This document shows positions 1 through 12,000 of a stretch of DNA of 64,000 nucleotides, piece after piece (the first letter of the stretch is position 1; each line of letters begins with the position of its first letter). Source of the DNA: Mesorhabditis belari (taxonomy: Eukaryota; Nematoda; Chromadorea; Rhabditida; Rhabditidae); NCBI GenBank assembly GCA_958450365.1, contig CAUEEP010000200.1:255501-319500 (forward strand). The letters are read 5' to 3'. A program made the translations under genes and the position numbers. The notes under the pieces were generated by a model. It saw only the letters and a list, made by a program, of their open reading frames with translations. It searched no databases and was not told the DNA's origin.

Positions 1-2661
1 TTTTTTGCCTAAACGGGTTTAATCGGCTGGTTTTTGCCTTCAATATTTCTGCTCTCTATTTTCATAAGATTTTGCGTCTCTTTTTTTGTTTCTTATAATA
101 ATGTTTCTTATATTTTAGTTCTAGAATATTTCTTAGTTTGATATTTCTTTTTTGTTTACTCACTAAATGCGTGTACAGAATATGAATAAACAAATTTAAA
201 ATATCATTGAGATATGTCAGAGAAAATGCGATAGATAAAATACAAAGCTAAAAGCAAAAACGACAGTAATCAAATTGATCAAACCCATCTTTCCCCAGTC
301 GCAAATGAGTGATTGACTTGAGTTGCAAGAAGAGTGAAAGCAATGCTTTGTCTACCTCTTCTCTTCTATTTGAGTGATGTTAGTGACTTTGTCTTCAACG
401 TATCTCCATCCAACCGAGGGCAATCCATCTTCAACTCGTCCTCTTTTTTTCTTCAACTTTCCGACAAAACTTTTCCACCGATTTCTCTCTCTCTTTTCAT
501 TCATTGGAGGCAAAGAAAGCACTCATAAATTTCCTTTTCTTTTCTTTTTTTCCCCACCACACTCACTTTGCCTTTCTTTAATCAAAACATCTTAAAGTAA
601 ATCTTTTTAAATTGTTTAAATTGTTTAAAAGTGGATTTTGTTTCATGAGAAACAAAGAAATGAGATTTACAAGCAGATACAGTAACCTTTATGGAAGAAA
701 ACTTTAGAACTAATGAACACTATATTGATACCAGAGACCAGACTAACAAAGCTGTTGCTAAAAGAACAGTAATTTTTGGATTTGTAAGCAAAAATTCCGC
801 GTCCATCCATTTCCAGCAACATTTTTCTATTAGCATTGCTCAAAAAGTGGGTAGATCGGATAAAAAAAAGGGGAAAGGACTGTCAAATGAAAGAAGAAAA
901 AAAGGAGAAGGGAGGGCCGGTAAAGGTAATTAATTATCCTTTTGTGGTCGATGGAATGAAAGAAAAGGAAAAAACGATACTCTTTCAGTTAAAAGAAAGA
1001 TTAAATGGAATGTGTGAAAATCCAGAACTGATAGTAAGAAAAGAATTTTGAAGTATAGTGAGCTGGCTTGAGTTAGACTTGTTGAATTTTGAGGCTTGAG
1101 TTATACTTGTTGAATTCAGTGAATCGCTACCTTTCAAAACCACGAATCTTGTTTCTCTATCGAAGAAAGATTAATCCTCAAATCTCTCTCTCTCTTTCAT
1201 CTCATTGAATCCAAGAAAAAGATCCTTTCAATTTGCTAATCGAAACTCAAAGATCCCTAAAATCTGATCATGAAATCCAGAATCCATTTCACACAAAAGG
1301 ATTGTCCTTTCACGCCTCGAGACCGGCTTGTTTTATGAAGGAGAAGAGGATCTTTAGATACGATCTCTCCTTTGCTTTTCTTTTCTATTTCTCTTCATTC
1401 AATTTTCCTTCAATAAACCTGCCACTCAACACTCATCCGATCCGATTTGTCATGGCATATTTATCTTCCAGCGTTAAGTCTTTTTTTTCAGATCTTGTCA
1501 TCGTTGAAAAAACTTCGCGGAGGTTTATGAAAGGGTTTTGAGGGATTGTAGCTTTGAAAAAAAGAATTCAGAAATGGAAATTCATTGTCAGTTGTCAAAG
1601 CTATTGTCAGTCTTAGACTGACAAACAAATGTCTCATTCTTGAGTATTCAAGAGTACGATCGAATACTGTCCAAAAGATTAATTCTTATGTTAACAAGAT
1701 AGCTGACATTGCAATTAAGTGAAGTAGGGAAAGGGTTTCTGTTGATGAAATGAGTTGATCGGATATCTCATCAATCTTCAAATGGCTCATCTCAAACCAC
1801 CAGTTGAGACCCGAGAAATGAAATAAAAAAGGAAAGAAAAGAAGAAAAGAAGACGAGAAGAAAGGGAAAGATGAGGAAATCGCTCACCTGTCTTTTCTTT
1901 TCAATGAAAAGACACAGTTGGTATTCTCGGTTTGATTTGAGGAACACCCGACTCTCGACGAGAAGTCATTCATCTTCACCCAATTCTCCCCCATTCGCTT
2001 TGTTGAGAGGTTTTTCTATGTAAGAACAGCCTTTTCTTGCTTGTTCATATCTGATCTTGAGATATTCGATTGATCAATTGTACATTCAGTTAGGAAAGAA
2101 ATGTCACTTTTCGAGTGAAGCTCATCAAAAGCGGGAAAGCTTGGAGAATTTCTAATACTTTAGAAAACAATAGATGACTACTAATTGATACATCTTTGGT
2201 ATAGTGACAGTTCTATACCAAAGCCTGACCTGGAGTCCTACTGAACCTAAAAGATATTCTAATGTAAATCTAGTGATTTATGAGCTTTACAAGAGAGAAC
2301 AGTCAATCTCTGAAGAGTGAGGAATTGCTGTAAGACTGTAAGATCTCTTTCTCCTCAAACCTTTCTCCTTGTTTGTCTTTCTTCTCAATTTCTTCTCAAT
2401 TTCTTTTTCCTTCGATAAAATCTTCAAAAAAAGATCGCCTCCTTTCTCTAATTAATCAAAAACTCGAAAAAAATTTGGGAATTTCTTGTTTTCCGCGGTG
2501 ACATCGAGAGATTTTTTAGAAAGATTTTATTTTATGATGGGAAGCATGTTTAGTTTTTTACAAGTTATTTAATCGTTTATTTATATTATATAACATTAGC
2601 TTCTATCAAGTTTAAATCAAACACTTTAACTTTAACCTGAAACTAATTGAAAACGAAACTA
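1..2661. other. intergenic, no gene recognised
   Basis: AT-rich DNA with long poly-pyrimidine and poly-purine stretches. The short open frames here have low-complexity Ser/Phe/Lys-rich translations, no family resemblance and no splice-supported extension. I see no RNA gene and no clear terminal inverted repeats. It may hold regulatory sequence or UTRs of genes beyond the left edge. Confidence 0.5.
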
Positions 2662-3589
2662 CACGGTGTTCCACAATTACTGATACCTGATAACTAGCTT
2701 GAAAAAACTTTTTTTAGTAGAAAACTTGTGATGAAACTTTTATTTTTAACAGATTAGATAGTAAAGTAATGGAAAAACAACAATTATTGGATATGTCCTC
2801 CTTTCGCGTTGATACAGAGCTGAAGGCGCTTCGGGAAGTCGTCGACCGTGGCACGCAAGTAGGGGAGATCCATCACCGAGGTCGGATGAAGAGAATGCGA
2901 AACCGATTTGTGTGGATTAGAAATGCCGTAAATTCGATCGTTTTGCTTGTTCAACACTTGCTGGACCCTAAAAACTTTCTCATCCGTGAAAAGAATCCTT
3001 CGGTGAGCTTTTCCAGGAAACCGAGCAAGAAGTTGAGCACAACGCTGTTCTCTCTCAAGTTTTGTAGCATCGGTAATTCCGTGACACTTGTTTTTCTTGA
3101 AAGCTTTCATTCCTAAGCGTTTTCGAACGATTCGATGCATCGAAGTCACAGGAACTTTCATTTCACGAGCCATTTGACGAACAGATCTCTCTCCGAGTTG
3201 CGCCTTATTATCTCGCGAACGTTCTTATAACGTTCTCTGATAACAGTCTTAACAGCCGAAGTTACAAGTCTTCCACGTCCCTTTCGATCCTGATTTGTTC
3301 CAAGAGACTTAAAACGTTTGCATGTTCGCAAAACAAGTTGTTTTGTCACTCCCAGTCGTTGACGGATCGACCGTGCCGGAATACCTTTCTTGTGAAAAGA
3401 AATGATCAAGTCGCGAAAGCTGGAGGGCTTGGCCATTTTTAAAAAAAGGACAATTTTTTAAATATTATTAAATGAAAACAAGTTTAAAACAAGAAAAACT
3501 TAAAAAACAGTCAATAAATCGCTCGAGTTGGACAATTTAAATTCTTTTATCATGAGGGGTCGGGGTATCAGTAATTGTGGAACACCCTG
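2662..3589 (-). mobile_element. decayed Tc1/mariner-superfamily transposon
   Basis: The element is flanked by TA on both sides and has 26-bp terminal inverted repeats (GGTGTTCCACAATTACTGAT core at 2666-2685, its complement at 3566-3585). About 930 bp long, it encloses transposase fragments on the minus strand. Tc1/mariner elements insert at TA and carry short inverted ends, so the structure fits the family exactly. An autonomous relative would be longer, so this copy looks internally deleted as well as frameshifted. Confidence 0.9.
2784..3436 (-). pseudogene. Tc1-like transposase, frameshifted and internally deleted
   Basis: Two overlapping minus-strand frames make up the remnant. The upstream one (3436 to 3158) starts MAKPSSFRDLIISFHKKG and reads as the N-terminal helix-turn-helix DNA-binding region. 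The second (3173 to 2784) carries ILFTDEKVF, the block around the first catalytic Asp of Tc1/mariner transposases, followed by NDRIYG. The sequence then jumps to a C-terminal-looking stretch ending CINAKGGHIQ. The middle of the DDE domain, with the second and third acidic residues, is missing. The frameshift between the two parts and the deletion mean it cannot make active transposase. Confidence 0.85.
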
Positions 3590-4415
3590 TATACCTCAAA
3601 TTTAAGAATTTCAACTAGAATTGATCTTATTTTTAGATCTGACTTTGTGATAAAGTTTGTGTTTTTGTCTCTCAATCCTCTAATGATTGATCTATTATTT
3701 TTCTTAAATCAAATTAGCCTTTTCTCATTTATTTTCATCAATTAGTCAAATAATTAACTTTCATTAAAAGAAAAAGTATGAAAAACAAGAAAAAAAAACT
3801 ATTTCTCGAACGATGATTGAGTGTTGGAGAAAAAGAGATTAATTTGTTTTGAAGAATAGCTCGACTAATTCAATCATTTATTGCAGTCTCAATTTTGACG
3901 TCATGGAAGATTTGCAAAGATTTGAAGTGTTCATATGTTTTAATTTGATGATTGAGAAATCACTAGGTAAATGCACATCATCTAGTAGATCTAGCAATGC
4001 ACATCTAGCAGATCTAGCAGATCTAGCATCATCTAGCAGATCTAGCAATGCAGATCTAGCAGATCTAGCAGATCTAGCTCTTCTCAATGCAACTTCTCAA
4101 CCCATTTCTTCAGTTGAAAGTTAATTACAAAACCAAAAAGAGTAAAACTTTTAATCTTTTACATTTGTTTTTTATTATTTTTAGTTTATCAAATTCAAAA
4201 CTTTAGCAGCTCAAAAAATGAGAGAATCTGAGCAATAAAAGGAGTGAAAAGCGTTGAATGAATGAGATGATCAAGTCATAACGATCAACCATCAATCAAA
4301 CAAAGAAATGGGAAATAGAGAACTGTGAAATGGAGAAGAAAAGAAAGGAAAGAGACCGGATTTTACATTTTCATTGTGATTTTTCATGAGGAGTTTAGCA
4401 AAGGAAAACCAAATA
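3590..4415. other. intergenic with a 9-bp tandem array
   Basis: No gene recognised. The only ordered structure is the AGATCTAGC array at 3976-4080, listed separately. Confidence 0.5.
3976..4080. repeat. AGATCTAGC short tandem repeat
   Basis: A roughly 100-bp array of a 9-bp unit (AGATCTAGC and variants such as ACATCTAGC and ATCATCTAGC) with hints of a higher-order period near 45 bp. Because the unit is a multiple of three, both strands stay open (Ala-Asp-Leu repeats on plus, Arg-Ser-Ala repeats on minus). I take that as a consequence of the repeat, not as coding. Confidence 0.85.
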
Positions 4416-4698
4416 CCGTATTTCTTCGAATAGAAGACCGGGTAAAGAGTATCATCGCGTACTCCTGCGTAGCAGCCCTTTTTAAAATTTCTTTTCTGCA
4501 TAAAAGCTTTCAATCAAGTGCTATAGAGCTGGAAAATGGCTCAAAAATCTGTTAGCTCATGTGGTATTTTTGAGTCATTTTCCAGCTATATAGCACTTGA
4601 TTGAAAGCTTTTATGCAGAAAAGAAATTTTAAAAAGGGCTGCTACGCAGGAGTACGCGATGCTACTCTTTACCCGGTCTTCTATTCGAAGAAATACGG
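4416..4698. mobile_element. fold-back (palindromic) MITE
   Basis: Flanked by TA, this element is almost entirely one inverted repeat. The left arm, from CCGTATTTCTTCGAATAGAA at 4416, is matched by the right arm ending TTCTATTCGAAGAAATACGG at 4698. The arms are roughly 125 bp and nearly identical, with a short centre near 4548-4570. It has no coding capacity. The transcript could form a long hairpin. Confidence 0.88.
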
Positions 4699-5252
4699 TA
4701 CTAGATTTCAAGTCAATAACTTCAATCATTGTTCATTATTAAATAGTTTTCTCGTTCTAGCGGTCAAGATTTAAAACGAAAATGAGATTCTATTTTTGTC
4801 TTCTCATCCAAGCTATGATCCGAGCTGTTTAGAAGAACTACTTGAAAATTCAATTGTGTTTTTTTTCACCAATCTTTTACTGCACTTTTCTTTCCATATC
4901 TAGATCCTATGCTAAACCAAAATCGAGTTTTATCCTCGAAAATCGTAGGTGATAACAGAATGGATGAGATGAGTGAGTGGAAATGTCATCTTGGATCTTT
5001 GAATACACCAATCATTTTCCAATGATATCAATAGAAAGAGAGATGATAAGAAAAGGGGCAAATCCCATTGAATGCAAAGAAGAGATTCGTGATTAATGAT
5101 TGCATTTCAATTGAGAGAAAAGTCATTAATTTTCCATCAGTATTCGCAAAATGGTTTCACTCGATCGGTTTTCCTTTGTGTCACAGTTGGAGATTTGGAC
5201 TGGGGAAAGATATAATCAGATATGTTTCCTTCAATGTTAGTCGGATAATCTA

Positions 5253-5965
5253 TTAGGTTGGAAAGAAAGTTCTCGGAAAAAGCTTGACTGGAATTTCTTA
5301 AAAACGAATTCACCAATTCAAGAACATTTTGTTCTATTATTTACAAGTGGACTCCAAAAAAATACTCGTAAAAAATGAGTGTAGCTTTCCCGTAAAATTT
5401 TAGAGACTTTTGAAATAATGATGATTTTACAGCTTAAATTCAGCTCACTTTTTGCATCATAAAAACGTTTCGTTATGAGGTAAAGCTAGCATATACGCTC
5501 TATAATCTCTATAATCAGCTAGCAATACGCTCTATAATCTCTATTTTTGGCCAAAAATTTTTTTACGAAGAAGCTTGATTTCAAAAAAATCATTTTTCAG
5601 TGTCATCTTCTTGTCACTGAGTTGCTAAAATAGGTGATTCTGAAAAGTTAAAGCATTAGATTAAATTTGCCTTTATCATAAAATGTTCCCTATTTTAAGT
5701 ACTTGATTTTAGATTTTAAATGGGACCCATTGCCTATCTATTAACCCAATAAAAACTTGTCTAAAGGCTGGTCACTCAAAAAGTGATCAAGTCACTTCAG
5801 CTGAAGAAATCTCTTATTTTTTTACCTGAAGCGCACTCTGATTTTTTTGGTCAAAAACTTTTCGAAATATAGTCAAGTTTATCAAAAAATCTGGGAAGAA
5901 TTCCTGGCTTGGTTTTTGAGAAATCCCCGTGCAAACTTTTTCCGAGAACTTTCTTTCCAACCTAA
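5253..5965. mobile_element. mariner-type non-autonomous element
   Basis: TA-flanked, with near-perfect 30-bp inverted ends beginning TTAGGTTGGAAAGAAAGTTC on the left and the complement ending at 5965. The TTAGGTTGG end is typical of mariner-family elements. The 713-bp interior has no transposase frame, so mobility would depend on an enzyme in trans. It carries a local duplication of ATACGCTCTATAATCTCTAT near 5490-5545. Confidence 0.87.
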
Positions 5966-8057
5966 TAGATAAGTAAACAACATTGAAGTTGCCAATTTTT
6001 AAGTAGCCAATTAAGTTTTACAAGTCTAAACCCTGAATCTGTTTTTAAATTATTAAAAGCTATTCTATAGAACCAAATTGTTACTTGAAGAGTGTCTATT
6101 ATCTCATTACAATATCATTTCAACCATTTATTTAACGATAAACGAATTTCAACGATCTACCAACTATTTAGCAAGTCGAAAACCCTCTGCAAAAAGTGAT
6201 GAGCGATTGATTGGAATGAATGAAAAGAAACGATGTGATGATCATCATTTCAATCGAGTTTCTTTCCTTTTTCTTTCCAATTTCTTTTTATTGAATGGGG
6301 CGCCATGATGAATGATGAATGATGAATGTTATTATTCTCCTATCTTTTTCTTTTCTTTTCCCCAAATTTCCGCTTCTTTCTTTTTGCGTCTTACGCCCAA
6401 AATGATAAATTGGTGTCGATGATTGTGATAGTGATGATGATAATCTAAACGGTGATTAAAGATAGAAAGAGTAAGGGGTTGTCAGGGACTAGAGCGGTCA
6501 AATCATTTCATTGTCTAGTACCAAAATTTGCTTTATAATTTCATACTCAACCTCTTCCTCCACTTCTTTCATCTACTCCTTCCCTTCTTCCCTTCTTCCC
6601 TCCTTCCCATCTTCCCAACCTCTTCATCCACTTCTTCCATCTACTTCTTCCCTTCTTCCCTTCTTCCCATCTTCCCATCTTCTCCCCACCACCAGGTGTT
6701 GATTTATTATTTCTTCGGATATAGATCTCCGTCTTTTCCCAAAGAGAACATCTTAAATATGATCTTATCTTTTGAGGGAATCTCTTCCTATCTTTGAGCG
6801 CAATTCAGGACATCCTCTTTATCCTTTTCTTTTTTCTCGCCTCTAAAGCTCATCATCAATCTTCTCGACTCCACAAACAATTCAGTTTTTGCAAGAACTT
6901 GACGAGAAATGTGAGATGTTTTGGGGGACGTGGGAAATCGTTTGTGTACTCTGCTCTAAACTCGAAAGCCTGGCAAGATAGATTTGAGTGATTCTCTTCA
7001 CAATGTAACCTCATGCTAGGTTATTTACCTTCAGCAAGTTTTTTCAGCTGGATACACTTGAGTATAACTAATGAAACAAATCAATTAGTGCATTTGTTGG
7101 TTTTAAACGAAAGTACGAAAAGAAAAGGCTTATCCACCAATCAAATATCACTAAAGAAAACCATTAGCATGCAAAATTAGATAGATTTTGGTTATCTACT
7201 CAAAAGCCTAACTTCTTGATAGTCTGGGTGAAGTGGGGAGTGAAAGATGATGAATCGATGTATTGGGGGAATCTCGGGGAGATGAATCTCTTCTCCTCTT
7301 CTCCCCTTCTCCCCTTCTCCTCTTCTCCTCTTGGGACAGTCGCTCACCCAATTCCATCGACTCTACTCCGATATTCCCCACCCTTCATTCACCCAAAAGT
7401 TTCCCCGGGGTCGACAAAAATGATGAATGTGTATATGTCTCAAGAAAGAAAAAAAAAATAAAAGAGGAAATCTTTCGTCGACTCTCTTTCTCAAAGAGTA
7501 TCTCATTTTTCAATCATATAATGAATCCTCCTTTCATTTGATACATCATATTGCGCACAAACATTCTGCAAAACAACCTGGCTAGCTGGTAAACAACTGG
7601 TAAATTGTGATCAACAGTTTGCAGTTTGCAGTTTGCAATATTTGTGTAAAGATAATTTGCAATAATTTGCTAAATTACTGCTAACTTGATATTAGCTAAG
7701 TTCACGGATGAATTACAGTTTGCAGAAGCAGCTTTAATGCATCAAATAACTTCAAATTTTCTTAGTCAACTACAAAATGATCAAAGCCTTTGCCTACTTT
7801 CAAATAAAAGTCATATTTCGAAAGATCCATCAATTTCAAGCGTTATTATCTCTTTTCCGATCTAAATTTTTTACTCGTTAAAAAGAAATGAAAGAAATGA
7901 AAGAGGAATGGTGTTGGGTGAAAAGATTGAACGCATCAATCAAAAAATAAGGGAAAGTCTGTTATTTCCCCGACGATATTTACATGATCACATGACATAA
8001 GAAAAAAAAGAGAAAAATGAAACAAAATGAAAAAGATTTTGAGGGACTTTGCGATTC
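5966..8057. other. intergenic with pyrimidine-rich microsatellites
   Basis: No supported gene. Two CT-rich simple repeats (CTTCCCTTCTTCCC-type around 6540-6690 and CTTCTCC-type around 7285-7335) create spurious Ser/Pro/Phe-rich frames. At 7617-7640 there is a short CAGTTTG tandem repeat. The rest is AT-rich and unremarkable. Confidence 0.5.
6540..6690. repeat. CTTCCC-type microsatellite
   Basis: Imperfect tandem array of CTTCCCTTCTTCCC and CATCTTCCC units, almost purely pyrimidine on the plus strand. The frames across it are repeat artefacts. Confidence 0.8.
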
Positions 8058-9919
8058 TTAAGCATCAAAATGAGCTGAATTATTGTTGGCGACAAAGACG
8101 AGATCTTTTTCGATTGGATTCTTGAAATTCCCATTGAATAGAGTCATTCCAACCAATTTATCCTCTCCTTCAATCTGAATAATAATATTGATCATGTTCT
8201 GAATATTAGTTCATTATAGAAATTCAACTACCTAGTTTACATCTACAGTACTGGACAATGAAATATCATATTTGAAAAAGATCGTCACTTTCGCGCGTCT
8301 GTAACTCCCTTGCCTTTGAGTTTAAACTATTAGTGTTATACATTTTCTAAAAGCTCTTTTCAAGGGCTACGCAATGGTACTATTAATATTTAGAAATACG
8401 GTAAAGACAAGGGAGTTATAGACGCGCGAAAGTGACGATCGTTTTTCAAATATGATATTTCATTGTCCAGTAGTGTATATGTCATGTGTAGCTTACCCGA
8501 AACGTAGGTCCAAATTCCCTTGCTCCTTTCATTCCATCAAGAATATGAATGACAATATTTGCCTTTACATCTTGTCGACCAACCCTTCAAAGAGATTCAT
8601 TTTTTTTCTATCACAACCAACCATTCAATCATTTTCAATGTAACAAGTGCTGCTTGTTGGGTATTTTTTGCATAAACTGGCGCTATTTTGTATAAATGAT
8701 CGTCGAGAGCGTTTGTCGGTCCACCAGAAGCCACAGCACAAACATCACCTGAAATTTCTGATTTGTATTTTAAGAAACTAAAGAAGCTTAAGAGTTCTCA
8801 TTGTTGTCTCACCATTCTCATCAAATATCACGACTCCTTCAGTCACAACAAGATTGTAATGGGTTTTTAAGAAAGCACTGCGATCTCTTCCTGAAAAGAA
8901 TGCTTCTGAACTGTCCTTGACCGTCACTCAATTTCTTTTATTCTTTTACAAAACATACCCGTGACAATTCTATCAAAAGCTATCAACTTCTCAAACTGAT
9001 CTTCGGAAAGGGAGCTGACATAAGAAGTCGTGAGAGAATGATTCGAAAGATTGCCCTCAATTCTTAAGTAAGTAATGAATAAAAAGTTGTATTTACAATT
9101 TTGTTCATAACATTGATCAATTTATTTGTTTCAAAGGTATATCCATGTTGATTCTCCCATCCATTCATTCCATTACGATCACGATAGAATGATTGCATTG
9201 CTGGGACTGAAAGTGATCTTTGTTTAATTTAGTGACTCCATCAAGCACTAACCTCCCCTCAAAATCTGTGGTTTCCCTGGTGGGAATCTTTCACTCGCTC
9301 GATCCCACAGAATCTTTCCAATACCCTGATTTATTGATAAATTTAGTCAACTTTCTCACAAACTTTTCCCCGAACTTCTGGAATGACCACAAAAATACCA
9401 ATGAATGTGAGTCCATCATATTCATTCCAAGTCACTGTGCCGACAAGATCACCAGCTAAAATAGGCTTATTCTCAACAGGCTTATTCTCAACAAAGCTAA
9501 ACTCACAATCTTTTCTCCTCGCAAAAACACTCTTTGTTGATTCCAATTTTGGTGTAATCGTTCGCATGCTCACATCATCACTTTTCCATTTCTCACTTGC
9601 GATCAAATCACCCCATTGTCTAAATAAATCTTTGCTTTCTTTGCTAACTGAATTGTGATAATTTACTTTCAATTTACTTTCAATTTACTTCCAATTTACT
9701 TCCCCTTACTTCCCCTTACTTCCAATTTACTTCCCCTTACTTCCAATTTACTTCCCCTTACTTCCAATTTACTTCCCCTTACTTCCCCTTACTTCCAAAG
9801 CTTTTCGTTTGCTCCATCAACAAACTCGATATCTCCAAAATCATCAAGTTTTAGCCTGAAAATTGTTTTTTGAGAAATTATTTTTCTTCTTACTCTTTGA
9901 AAACAGAAGTTGTATCCAT
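8058..9919 (-). CDS. GNAT acetyltransferase with C-terminal YitH/HolE-type domain
   Basis: About eight exons on the minus strand. The first reads MDTTSVFKE, the second LKLDDFGDIEFVDGANEKLW. The main exon (9651 to about 9383) holds the acetyl-CoA-binding core: IGIFVVIPEVRGK splices to GIGKILWDRA, matching the GNAT motif A pattern R/Q-x-x-G-x-G/A. Further exons give QHGYTFETNKLI, RIVTGRDRSAF, GDVCAVASGGPTN, VKANIVIHILDG, and a last exon ending NNNSAHFDA before the stop at 8058. The second half resembles the Acetyltransf_18 (YitH/HolE) domain that follows GNAT in many nematode paralogues. Substrate is not predictable. One intron carries a 21-bp minisatellite, another a 230-bp MITE. The start codon lacks a nearby trans-splice acceptor. 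Confidence 0.8.
8246..8475. mobile_element. MITE, deletion derivative of the 12.8-13.9 kb Tc1-like element
   Basis: TA-flanked, 230 bp. Ends are CAGTACTGGACAATGAAATA and its complement (one mismatch). The terminal 70 bp match the ends of the larger element at 12814-13932, including the TCACTTTCGCGCGTCTGTA block. It lies in an intron of the GNAT gene, between the exon ending GPTFR and the final exon. Confidence 0.88.
9656..9800. repeat. 21-bp intronic minisatellite of donor-like units
   Basis: Tandem units alternating CTTCCAATTTA and CTTCCCCTTA on the plus strand. On the coding (minus) strand they read GGAAGTAAGG and GGAAGTAAATT. The array starts at the 5' splice site of GNAT intron 2, whose exon ends LWK just before GTAAGG, and fills nearly the whole intron. 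Confidence 0.85.
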
Positions 9920-11495
9920 TTCATAGAAAAAGCAAGTCAAAAAGTGAAAAGATCAAATTTTACACTCTTAATCTTTTCACGATGGAAGTGAAACGAAAAA
10001 AAAAGGAAAAGAGATAGTATAAACTACACGGGAAAAGCTCACAAGTGGGAGAAAATCAATAGGAGTTTTATTTTTTTTTTAAAAACACTCTAAAACTTTG
10101 TGGCAAAACTCATAAGAACCAATTTTTAAGCTGTAAATTTCTACAAGTTTCCATCATTTCTCTGTTTCTCATTTTCAATTTTACTTTATCGGGGAAATGG
10201 TTGAAGATAAATGATTCTCGTGCATTTGCAAGACATTTTATTGTTCAGAGAAAAGGAAATTCTTTTAGCAAAATTGATGACCTTTTTCCTAGCGACTAAA
10301 GATGAATTCTTGGGCTTGTTATCATGTGCATTGTATCGAATACAGACACTCATTAGCCTATTTGACTAAAATTGCGAATTTCAAATTGCGATCTCTTTGA
10401 AAAATAGCACCATTTATCAACTAGAGTCTCTTTGCTAAAAATACTCGCAATGTTTTTTCTCTTGACAAGCGAGAAGAACCGAAATTTCCAAAAATGAGAA
10501 TATTTCAAAGTGATGAATGGAGGGGAATGTTATGTGAAAGAGAGAAGAGAGGGATTGATGGAAGGACATTCATTTCTTTCTTCCAGTCTTTTCCCCATCC
10601 ATCCACCATCAACTCTTCTCTTTTCTGGGTCCCTAACAGGAAAAGTGTTCAAAATTTTGAAGGGACTGTCTGGAAATTGTTTTTTATAAAGTAGTCTGTC
10701 AAAGTAAAAAAGCTTGATCAATGTGATGACAAAAGATTCTTTCAAAGCTGATTCTGGATAAAGTGCGTTCCTCGTAAATAATTAATTGAAGAAATTTGCA
10801 TAAACAAATTTAACAAACAAAAACAAACAGAAAACAGGAAGACCCTCTAATTCTGGATGATGGTACCAGACAAATTAACATCGATATTATGTGATAGCTT
10901 TGGATGACAACTGGCTGCTTGCTGGCTGACAACTGGCTTTGGATGACAACAAACTTGCTTCATAGTTCATTCTTGATATAATCTGTGAAAAGAGAAATGA
11001 ATCCTTATCAAATACTCATGAGAATTATCATGACTATTCAAGTTATCACTCGATCAAATCAATGAAACTAAACCCTGTTTTCCTAATTGAAACCTTGAGA
11101 TGAAGAGAGGCAAATTCAGCCATAATTCATCGTCTTTCCCCTCCATTGAAAGACATTAATCTTTGCCTTGAATAGTGGCAGAAGACCCATCCAAATGCCT
11201 CTCTTTTCCTCGAAAACGAAACGAATCCAGGCGATAAATTGTCTCTCCTGCGGCGGCGCGTCTCATATAATTTAGGTTGTCTTTTGAGTTATGACAGGAT
11301 TGGGGAAAGAGGAATGGAAAAGAATGAGGGATCGATTATCACAACCACTCCAATACCTCTCTTTCCTTTCGATGATTTACGAGGGCCTCCACAAATCATT
11401 CATTTCTTCATTCATTCGATTCCTATTTTCAAAAGATGACCGATAAACCGGGGATTTCATCTAGATCTTCACACTCGAGTGTAGAGAAAATGAAA
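9920..11495. other. intergenic, no gene recognised
   Basis: The AT-rich sequence shows no family resemblance or exon structure in any frame. Near 10905-10950 there is an imperfect repeat of TGGATGACAACTGGCT. The block 11239-11440 is slightly richer in GC but shows no conserved motif. Confidence 0.5.
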
Positions 11496-12000
11496 ATATA
11501 TGTCGTAGCCGATTATGAATGAGTGGGTCCGGACGCGTCCAACCACCAAGTATTTAGTATCATTCAACGCAGAATCATTGATAATTATGTTAAATTTTTT
11601 AAATTAGAAAGATTGGATGAAAAGAAAAAAAATTATGGGGCTTCAAAGTTTTCTCTTGGACAAACAGTTTTTTGCTCTAATTTTTTTTCTTTTCATTCAA
11701 TCTTTCTAATTTAAAAAATTTAACATAATTATCAATGATTCGGCGTTGAATGATACTAAATACTTGATGGTTGGACGCTCCTAGACCTACTCATTCATAA
11801 TCGGCTACGGGGGTCCCACCGATTTTGAATGAAACGCTGTAGCGACGGTAATTTTTAACCTAAACTCACAAATTTGGTACCAATCGACGCAGAATTGAAT
11901 TCGCTACAAAATGATATAATATTGTCCTCATACATTAAAGGGTTGCTCTACTAGAAAGGTTTGCCAAAAAATTTCATTCATAATCGGCTACGACATATAT
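11496..12000. mobile_element. palindromic MITE with three copies of its end
   Basis: The outer ends ATATATGTCGTAGCCGATTA (11496) and the exact complement ending at 12000 are inverted. A third, internal copy of the end sits at about 11789-11808 (ATTCATAATCGGCTACGG). Between 11510 and 11805 a second long inverted repeat (about 125-bp arms, centre near 11650) forms a hairpin. There is no open frame of note. The structure suggests one palindromic unit plus a partly duplicated end. Confidence 0.82.

Noticed and set aside
3976..4080. A CRISPR-like or coding repeat at AGATCTAGC units
   Set aside because: Units are directly tandem with no spacers, and the genome is eukaryotic.
6511..6797. Ser/Pro/Phe-rich small proteins over CTTCCC repeats
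   Set aside because: Microsatellite artefacts in low-complexity sequence.
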